Source: an uncultured bacterium
GTDB taxonomy: Bacteria; Bacteroidota; Ignavibacteria; Ignavibacteriales; Melioribacteraceae
Length of the DNA: 30,417 nt
Assembly: GCA_937936675.1 (NCBI GenBank)
Contig: CALDDL010000268.1
Location: forward strand, 1 to 30,417
Reading direction: 5' to 3'
The notes below the pieces were generated by a model, which worked only from the letters and a program-made list of their open reading frames with translations, was not told the DNA's origin and searched no databases. Made by a program: the position numbers and the translations under genes. This document shows, piece after piece, positions 24,487 to 30,417 of this stretch (its first letter is position 1; each line of letters begins with the position of its first letter).

Positions 24487-25955
24487 TGATTTTATTTAAA
24501 TCAAATAATGATCCGGCAATAATTTCCCATGAAAAAGTATCGACTTATTTAGAGATATTATCATATTCAAAATTTATTTCACAAGAATTTTTAAGCGGAT
24601 TAAAAAATGAAAGAATAATTACATCTGATAATTCTCCCTATGATTTTATAATATCACTATTATCAATTTGGTCTTCGGGAAATATACCCGTAGTAATTAA
24701 TCCAAACTTTACCAAAGAACAACAGACTGATTTAATAAAAGAACTTGATATAAAAATTAATTTTAGTGAGCTTACCAAGTCCATAAGAACTAAGTCCGCT
24801 GCTATAACAAACTCCGGAGATTTTGATTTAAAGATTCATTCCTCAAAGAACAGTGCATTGATTTTATTTACTTCCGGTTCCACTTCTAAACCAAAAGCAG
24901 TAGAATTAACTTTTGCCAATCTTATAAATAATTCTCATTGTATAAATTCTCTTGTACCAATTAAAAGTAATGAAAAATTCGGATTAACACTTCCATTTTA
25001 TCATATAGGTGGATTTCAAATAATATTTCGAGCACTCTTTTCGGGTAATGCAATTGTTATTCCCGCATCTTTTAAATCAATTGATATATTTAATTCAGTG
25101 CAATCGCAATTAGTTAATTATATCTCTATTGTTTCAAAAACATTATTCGACTTTCTAGAATCGGACTATCAATTTCACGATGGTCTTAAGGCAATCTTTC
25201 TTGGCGGTGGATTTTCTAATCCTACAACCGTAAAAAAAGCGATCGAAAAAAGAATGAAAATTTATAAAGTTTATGGCTCTACCGAAACGACATCGATGAT
25301 CACAGGTTTTAACTGTAATAAGCATATTGATAAAATCGATTCCGCTGGTACCCCTCTTTTTGATGTAAAAATAAAACTTGATAAAGAAGGACATATTTTG
25401 CTTAAATCCGATTCTTTAATGAAAGGATATATAAATTATCCTAATTCATATAGAGAAAAGGGGTGGTTCAATACTTTTGATTATGGTCATTTAGATAGCG
25501 AAGGTTATCTCTATATCGATTCCAGACGAGAAGATATGATAGTCTCAGGCGGAGAAAATATTAATCTCATCGAGGTCAATAATCTTATTACTTCGCATCC
25601 CTCAATAGTCTCCGCATTCTCGTTTGGCAGAGAAGATGAGAAATGGGGGCAGATTCTTTGTGCGGCTGTTATACTTAAAAGCGGAACTAACTTAACTGGA
25701 GGGGAAAAGATTCCCAACCACTTAGACGAGGGCGTACGGCTTAGTGGTATCAAACTAACTGATGAAGAAAAAAGTCGTAAGCAGCTTAATGCAAAGATCC
25801 CAACTGAAGAAGAAATAAAAGACTATTTAAAAAAACAAACTGTTTCGTATAAAATCCCAAAAAGAATTTATTTTCTAGATAAATTTCCCGTTACTGAACT
25901 CGGGAAAATAAAGAGAGAAGAATTACTTAAGATTATAGATTCTTATGAAATATAA
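24486..25955 (+). CDS. menE: o-Succinylbenzoate-CoA ligase
   Basis: ATP- and CoA-dependent activation of o-succinylbenzoate, adenylate-forming superfamily. 489 residues. The P-loop-like A3 motif is LILFTSGSTSKPKAVELT. Further motifs are LPFYHIGGFQI, YKVYGSTETTSMITGF, FDYGHLDSEGYLYIDSR and REDMIVSGGENINLIEV (hinge). The C-terminal lysine segment is FPVTELGKIKREELL. An extra ~20-36 residues, GGEKIPNHLDEGVRLSGIKL and following (about 402-437), interrupt the usual short link between the SGTNLT strand and EEEIKDYLKK, and that DNA is palindromic. The 3' end overlaps the opposing thioesterase gene by 23 bp. Confidence 0.95.
   Translation: MILFKSNNDPAIISHEKVSTYLEILSYSKFISQEFLSGLKNERIITSDNSPYDFIISLLSIWSSGNIPVVINPNFTKEQQTDLIKELDIKINFSELTKSIRTKSAAITNSGDFDLKIHSSKNSALILFTSGSTSKPKAVELTFANLINNSHCINSLVPIKSNEKFGLTLPFYHIGGFQIIFRALFSGNAIVIPASFKSIDIFNSVQSQLVNYISIVSKTLFDFLESDYQFHDGLKAIFLGGGFSNPTTVKKAIEKRMKIYKVYGSTETTSMITGFNCNKHIDKIDSAGTPLFDVKIKLDKEGHILLKSDSLMKGYINYPNSYREKGWFNTFDYGHLDSEGYLYIDSRREDMIVSGGENINLIEVNNLITSHPSIVSAFSFGREDEKWGQILCAAVILKSGTNLTGGEKIPNHLDEGVRLSGIKLTDEEKSRKQLNAKIPTEEEIKDYLKKQTVSYKIPKRIYFLDKFPVTELGKIKREELLKIIDSYEI
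25701..25748 (+). repeat. Palindromic in-frame insert within menE
   Basis: Two adjacent inverted repeats: GGGAA-AAGA-TTCCC (25702-25715) and ACCACTTAG-N14-CTTAGTGGT (25717-25748, one mismatch in 9 bp). The segment is clearly richer in G+C than the rest of menE, stays in frame, and is flanked by imperfect direct repeats encoding SGTNLT and SGIKLT. Confidence 0.55.
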
Positions 25956-26334
25956 GATGTTTATTCAATTCTTCCGGTATTGAGGTCTTCTCGAACTTTT
26001 CTTTATTAACGCATACATGAACTGTTTTCGCTTTTGCTAATATTGCGTTATCTTTGTAAAAACTATATGTAAGCTCGAATGAAGAATCTTTTAATTGAGT
26101 AACCGACATATTGACTGTTAGTTCATCTGCTACTTTTATCGGTTTAATGTACGTTGCTTCTGCATTGATAATCGGTAGCAAATATTCGTTATCTTTGAAA
26201 TAATCACGTTCGGTTTTTAGACTATTCATAAAGTCTTCATAAACTAAGTGAGAGTACTTAAATAAACTGGCAAAAAATATTATTCCTGCCGGGTCACAAT
26301 CAAAAAAATAGATTTTTATTTTACTTGTAAACAT
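25933..26334 (-). CDS. menI: 4HBT-type hotdog acyl-CoA thioesterase, likely DHNA-CoA hydrolase
   Basis: 133-residue single hotdog domain. The N-terminal active-site region FFDCDPAGIIFFASLFKYSH is the 4-hydroxybenzoyl-CoA thioesterase signature; Asp14 aligns with the catalytic Asp of that family. The remaining strands show INAEATYIKPIKVADELTVN and VHVCVNKEKFEKTSIPEE. Family members hydrolyse varied aromatic and acyl-CoAs (including YbgC-type enzymes), so sequence alone does not fix the substrate. Position at the end of the menaquinone operon, where the otherwise missing hydrolysis of 1,4-dihydroxy-2-naphthoyl-CoA is needed, supports MenI. The gene is on the opposite strand and overlaps menE tail to tail by 23 bp. 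Confidence 0.78.
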   Translation of the reverse strand: MFTSKIKIYFFDCDPAGIIFFASLFKYSHLVYEDFMNSLKTERDYFKDNEYLLPIINAEATYIKPIKVADELTVNMSVTQLKDSSFELTYSFYKDNAILAKAKTVHVCVNKEKFEKTSIPEELNKHLIFHKNL

Positions 26335-26390
26335 ATTAATAAAGTCGTTTCTTTAGGGAATTAATCATTTATATAATAACACAATTGCTA

Positions 26391-27716
26391 ATGTACCGAA
26401 ATATCCGAAAAATTATACTGTTTTATTTAATATTTACTTCTTTTCTTTTTGGACAAGAAATAAAGAAAACTTTTTATCCAAACGGAAAAGTGAAATCCGA
26501 AGGGATATTTATTGATAATAAAAAGAACGGGACTTATAAAGAGTTTTACGAAAATGGTAGTTTATGGAAAGAGTGGTTCTTCAAAAATGGAAAAGAAGAG
26601 GGAATTTCCACATGGTACTTTTTTGATGGCATCAAAAGTATGGAATGGAATTACGTAAACGGTAAGCTTGAAGGAATATCCAAGTGGTATTATGAAACAG
26701 GTGAGCTTTGGGCAGAACCTCGATACGTAAACAATGTTCAAGAAGGCGAAAGCAGAACTTATTACAAAAGCGGTGAACTTCTTGCAGTATGGAATTATAA
26801 AAATGGTAAACTTAACGGTATTTCAAAGATATTTTTTGAAAATGGTAAGCTTGAGGTAGAGCGTAATTATATAAATGACAAATTAGAAGGCAAGAGCAAA
26901 GCCTATTACGATTTTGGCGGACTCGCTCTTGAGGCAAATTACGTTAACGATAAGCTTGAAGGTCAATCTTTTTTATATTTCCCCGATGGCTCAATTAAAG
27001 TACTCGATACATACCAGAACGGTCAAGTCGTTAAACGAGTGCGATATGAGTTCGGAAGCAAAATAGGTAAAGTAGAAGAAAATTTTAATGAATATTTCGG
27101 TAATGGTCTCCTCAAGTCCAATCTCAATTTCAAAGACAATAAAAAAAATGGTGTATCAAAAGAGTATTATCAATCGGGCTTTCTTAAATCTGTGATTAAC
27201 TATAAAAACGGACTGGCAAATGGAGAGGCAAAATTATATTATGATAATGGTCGTCTATCAGAAATCGTCAAATATATAAATGACAAAAAAGAAGGGGTTG
27301 CTATTCAATACTCCTCTGATGGTTATAAATCAGGTGAAGTTACATATAGAAACGGAATATTAGATGGGTCTTATACTGTATTCTATTCCAATGGTAAGTT
27401 AAAAACTATCGGTAATTATAGAAACGGCAAAATCGACGGGACAATCCTAAGTTATTATCAAAATGGATTATTAAGTGCCGATGAGACATACAAAAATGGG
27501 AACAAAGAAGGTATAACAAAATTCTATTTCCCAAATGGCGAAATATCTAATTTTATCACCTTCAAAAATAATATCTTAGATGGCAGTTATTACAACTACT
27601 ATGAATCAGGCAAAATAAATCGCATTGCGGAATATACTAACGGTGTTTTAATAAAAGAGATTTATTATGACACAGAAGGGAAAAGAATAAGAGAGTATTT
27701 AGCAGATATTAAGTAA
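26391..27716 (+). CDS. Secreted MORN_2 repeat protein (toxin-antitoxin YwqK-like repeats)
   Basis: 441 residues using the ATG at 26391; a TTG two codons earlier (26385) is possible. Signal peptide of about 20 residues (MYRNIRKIILFYLIFTSFLFG), cut before QE. The rest is built of about 16 tandem units of 22-24 residues with the pattern [YF]Y-x-[ND/S]-G-x-L-x-x-x-x-x-Y-x-N-G-K-x-x-G, for example FYPNGKVKSEGIFIDNKKNG and YYQNGLLSADETYKNGNKEG. One unit near the middle (YFPDGSIKVLD ... GSKIGKVEENF) is irregular and longer. No T9SS domain, no catalytic domain. Probably a periplasmic or surface beta-repeat scaffold; function unknown. It stands alone, divergent from the thioesterase. Confidence 0.9.
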   Translation: MYRNIRKIILFYLIFTSFLFGQEIKKTFYPNGKVKSEGIFIDNKKNGTYKEFYENGSLWKEWFFKNGKEEGISTWYFFDGIKSMEWNYVNGKLEGISKWYYETGELWAEPRYVNNVQEGESRTYYKSGELLAVWNYKNGKLNGISKIFFENGKLEVERNYINDKLEGKSKAYYDFGGLALEANYVNDKLEGQSFLYFPDGSIKVLDTYQNGQVVKRVRYEFGSKIGKVEENFNEYFGNGLLKSNLNFKDNKKNGVSKEYYQSGFLKSVINYKNGLANGEAKLYYDNGRLSEIVKYINDKKEGVAIQYSSDGYKSGEVTYRNGILDGSYTVFYSNGKLKTIGNYRNGKIDGTILSYYQNGLLSADETYKNGNKEGITKFYFPNGEISNFITFKNNILDGSYYNYYESGKINRIAEYTNGVLIKEIYYDTEGKRIREYLADIK

Positions 27717-28007
27717 TCAAAAACTACAATAATCCTAAGCCCCCTCGCCTCAATACAAAAAATATTTAATTTTAGATTTGTGATTTTATTTCAATAAAAA
27801 CATAGCAATTTTTTAACTGCATAGCCCATAAATTTTGGGATAGCTATTCTTATATATTCCTAAATATTTAACCAAAAATTTACCTGTATATTTTTATTAT
27901 ATCAATACTAATCGGCATAAAAAGTAGTGCAAAAATATTGGTACTATCTTTTCTAATTATTTCTCATTAAGTTAAACTTACAAAAACAAATTATGCAGGT
28001 TATTGCT
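27717..28007. other. Intergenic region before the lipoprotein gene
   Basis: About 290 bp of AT-rich sequence without an open frame of note. An imperfect hairpin (ATAGCCCA ... TGGGATAGCTAT) lies near 27823-27849 but has no T tract. It should contain the promoter of the lipoprotein/protease pair; no consensus is convincing. Confidence 0.5.
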
Positions 28008-28868
28008 ATGAAAAAGATACTATTATCTCAATTAGCATTGCTTCTGATTCTTGCCTCGTGCTCTGAAAAAGGTGTAGAACCCCCATTAGCATATCCCACG
28101 CACACAACAAAAATTCACGGTAAAGTGATACTTGAAAATCAAACCGAGCATAGCAATGCACTTATTTATATCTCTGGAATCAATCGTGGTGTAAGTTCAG
28201 ATTCGAGTGGAAACTATACACTTATCTTTACAGAAGCTGATTCAACTTATACCGGCACATATGATCTTATCTATTACTTGAATGATTATGATTCATTAAA
28301 TACAAAAATATATTTAGAAAAAGGAAAAGTAAAACTTGATACATTTGATGTGGATAAAGATGGAAAGATAGCACCGATAGAATTGAAGCAGTTATTAAGA
28401 GTTGAAGGATGGACAGATAAGTCAGAATATAAGATAGGAGATAAAATGACATTCACCGTTCGATTTACAAATGTTTCGGATAAAAAAGTAGAAATCATGA
28501 GACCGGGATATGTTTTTTATGTCGGTATTTATAATGATATTCAATTATATCCATACGGACTTTCAAATCCGGATCCGATGGGAGCTGATTGGGGTAAAGA
28601 CCTCTTACCGGGAGAATACCATCAAGATATAATATCATATAGAATACCGGAGGGAGATATATTTCGCACAATTAAACGCCCTTTATTACCAGGTGAATAT
28701 TTAATTATTACATCCATCGTAATTAATTATCGATTTCCGGACTATTTAAACAATGATTTTCGTAACTACATATCTGATGAGTGGTATAAATTAGCCAGAG
28801 GGAAATCACCAAAATATGATTATATACCGAATAAATACAAATTTCCGCACATACAAATAATTGAATAA
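28008..28868 (+). CDS. Lipoprotein with carboxypeptidase-regulatory-like and possible BsuPI-like domains
   Basis: I choose the ATG at 28008 (286 residues), with AGGT about 8 nt upstream, giving a clean lipoprotein signal MKKILLSQLALLLILASC with lipidated Cys18. An in-frame ATG at 27993 is an alternative. Residues ~35-100 look like a carboxypeptidase-regulatory-type beta domain (KIHGKVILENQTEHSNALIY, SSDSSGNYTL). Then comes DVDKDGKIAPIE, which fits an EF-hand/dockerin calcium loop. The C-terminal ~150 residues (WTDKSEYKIGDKMTFTVRFT, NVSDKKVEIM, LLPGEYHQDI, LLPGEYLIIT) resemble the BsuPI intracellular-proteinase-inhibitor fold. It sits 21 nt upstream of an S8 protease, so an inhibitor or partner role is plausible but unproven. 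Confidence 0.75.
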   Translation: MKKILLSQLALLLILASCSEKGVEPPLAYPTHTTKIHGKVILENQTEHSNALIYISGINRGVSSDSSGNYTLIFTEADSTYTGTYDLIYYLNDYDSLNTKIYLEKGKVKLDTFDVDKDGKIAPIELKQLLRVEGWTDKSEYKIGDKMTFTVRFTNVSDKKVEIMRPGYVFYVGIYNDIQLYPYGLSNPDPMGADWGKDLLPGEYHQDIISYRIPEGDIFRTIKRPLLPGEYLIITSIVINYRFPDYLNNDFRNYISDEWYKLARGKSPKYDYIPNKYKFPHIQIIE

Positions 28869-28889
28869 TTTAAGAAAGGATAAGGAGAA

Positions 28890-30417
28890 ATGAAAAAACC
28901 ATTATACTTTTTTTACTATTTATTATTCTCTTTATTGTTAATTAATCCCTCATTAAAAGCGCAAGTTTTTTCTGAGGCGCCACTATCATTCTCAGAAACA
29001 GGAGATCGGTTATCCACATTTATTTATTTCAAAATTAGGTCCGAAGGATTTTTATCCTCAAACATACATGATGAGAACAGAAATAGCTTCAAAATAAACA
29101 GCAGATATTCAGGTATTGAGGAAACGATAAAAAGATTTTGCAATGAAAGAAAAATTAATTTGGATGATATTAAAATCAAAAAAGCGATTTCAAATGCAGA
29201 AGAGAAAGATACTTTGTTTATAGATAAATATTCTGGAGAAAAAAGAATATTGCCTAATCTTGCAAGAGTTTTTATTATTCAATTTCCTAAACCAATTGAA
29301 ATTGAAAATCTTATTGACAAATTAAAAAATCATTATGAGATTGATTATGCACATGGACCAGTTCAATTAGTAAACTGTGCAGTATATCCAAACGACCAAT
29401 ATTATGTAAATGGAGAACAATGGTATTTAGATAGGATTGATGCTCCAAATGCCTGGGCATCACTAAAGGAAATCCTAATATAAAGATTGCCTTAATTGAA
29501 ACAAGTGGAATTGAATTAGCTCATTCAGATTTATCATCAAAAATTGCTGGAGGGGACAATAATCCGGGAGGTGTTACAGAAGTACATGGAACAAGTGTCG
29601 CCGGTTTTGCCGGAGCGGCAACAAATAATGGAAATCTTGGAATAGCCTCATTAGGATGGAATATAAAACTCTTAACATTCCAACCGTATAATGATGATGA
29701 ATATAGGAATATTTTGGCATAAAAAATTAAAGATGCGGCAGATTCAGGTGCAACTGTAATTAATTTGAGCTTTAAGACAATAAAAAAAGATTTTCCAAGT
29801 TGTACCCCAAAACTAATTGAAAATAATTCATCTGCTCTTAGTTTGAATTATTATTACAATTGGGATTACCCATTAATTAAAGATGCAATAAATTATGCCA
29901 TCGGTAAAAATTCAATTGTTGTTGCTTCTGCTGGGAATATCGCAGAAAATAATATGTTTATTAGCCCTTGCGAACTCATTCCCTATCCATGTTATCCTGC
30001 TCAATATTCCAGTGTAATTGCAGTTAGTGGATCTGATGCAAACAATAATTTTGTCGATGGTTGGAATTATGGTTCTTTTGTTGAGTTAAATGCTCCCGGA
30101 AGAACAAATTCAACTACTGGTTTATGGACTACTGCTCTAAATAATGGTTATGCTTCAGCAAGTGGAACATCATTTTCGGCTCCGCAAGTATCCGCTTTAA
30201 TTGCTCTTATAAAATCTATAAATAATTCCCTTTCCCTTAGTCAAGTAAAATCTATTTTAGAAAATTCAGCAGATAAAGTTGGACAATATTCTTATTCCAA
30301 TGGTAGAAATAATTATTTCGGATATGGAAGAATTAATGCCTATAAAGCACTTAAATACACTATCGAGAATTTCGGAGGTTCATTTAATCAAGATATAACA
30401 ATTCCGGCAAGTGATAC
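28890..30417 (+). pseudogene. Decayed subtilisin-like (S8) secreted serine protease, 3' end outside window
   Basis: Strong Shine-Dalgarno AAGGAG and a signal peptide (about residues 1-25, ending LKAQ) open a prodomain-containing S8 protease. The first frame reads to a stop at 29481-29483. At the GGG of 29455-29457 one base appears to be missing: shifting frame there gives AWGITKGNPNIKIALIETSG, the normal start of the catalytic domain. The shifted frame holds VHGTSVAGFAGA (His), NSIVVASAGN (oxyanion Asn) and SGTSFSAPQVS (Ser), but a TAA at 29720-29722 interrupts it. The expected catalytic Asp in the DTG position reads Glu (IETSG). After the TAA the frame is open to the window end, so a C-terminal domain may follow. 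A real pseudogene is most likely; sequence error could explain one lesion but hardly all three. Confidence 0.85.

Noticed and set aside
26391..27716. Tandem ~70-bp periodicity as a DNA repeat or CRISPR-like array
   Set aside because: The periodicity is at protein level (MORN_2 units); the nucleotide copies differ too much and there are no spacers.
27823..27849. Hairpin after the MORN gene as a terminator
   Set aside because: Stem is interrupted by a 4-nt bulge, is weak, and has no T tract on either strand.
29400..29500. Programmed frameshift in the S8 protease
   Set aside because: There is no slippery heptamer or downstream stem-loop, and a second in-frame stop follows at 29720, so decay or error is simpler.

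Overview
This is a low-GC (roughly 30%) bacterial chromosome segment packed with genes in both orientations. A type IX secretion (T9SS) C-terminal sorting domain beginning LSQNYPNPFNPST, frequent weak ribosome-binding sites, TTG starts, a class II photolyase and the hrcA-grpE-dnaJ order point to the Bacteroidota/Chlorobiota/Ignavibacteria lineage. Ignavibacteria is my best guess. This is inference from protein style; there is no rRNA in the window. I see no tRNA, rRNA, CRISPR array or complete insertion sequence.

Layout. (1) 104-2017 (+): an EVE-domain protein and a class II CPD photolyase. (2) 2117-4995 (-): a class I aminotransferase translationally coupled to ATP-dependent PEP carboxykinase, closed by a terminator. 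(3) 5148-6263 (-): an exported di-heme split-Soret-like cytochrome with a T9SS sorting domain, its own terminator, and a long upstream region carrying a cluster of GAAACA inverted repeats. (4) 6604-12487 (-): one tightly spaced run, transcribed hrcA-grpE-dnaJ-HhH protein-membrane protein-PilM-like protein-rsmD-coaD. Heat-shock genes are therefore joined to what looks like a small competence/pilus-like module and to rRNA modification and CoA synthesis. (5) 12627-17278 (+): purM, a TatD nuclease fused to a radical SAM domain, a PBP4-type peptidase, and prmA. (6) 17282-17704 (-): a MarR regulator whose probable terminator lies inside the prmA coding sequence. (7) 17895-25955 (+): a complete menaquinone block, menF-D-H-B-A-C-E, with most junctions overlapping, followed by a convergent 4HBT-type thioesterase (25933-26334, -) that fits the remaining DHNA-CoA hydrolysis step. 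(8) 26391-30417 (+): accessory secreted proteins, namely a MORN_2-repeat protein, a lipoprotein with a possible protease-inhibitor-like domain, and a decayed subtilisin-like (S8) protease running off the window end.

Most genes are housekeeping. The men block supplies the respiratory quinone; the exported cytochrome could use such electrons, but that link is speculative. The more unusual points are the T9SS-tagged cytochrome and its palindrome-rich upstream region, the PilM-like/HhH module in the heat-shock operon, a GC-rich palindromic segment read through in frame inside menE, structured hairpins inside coding sequences, and the broken protease beside an intact lipoprotein.
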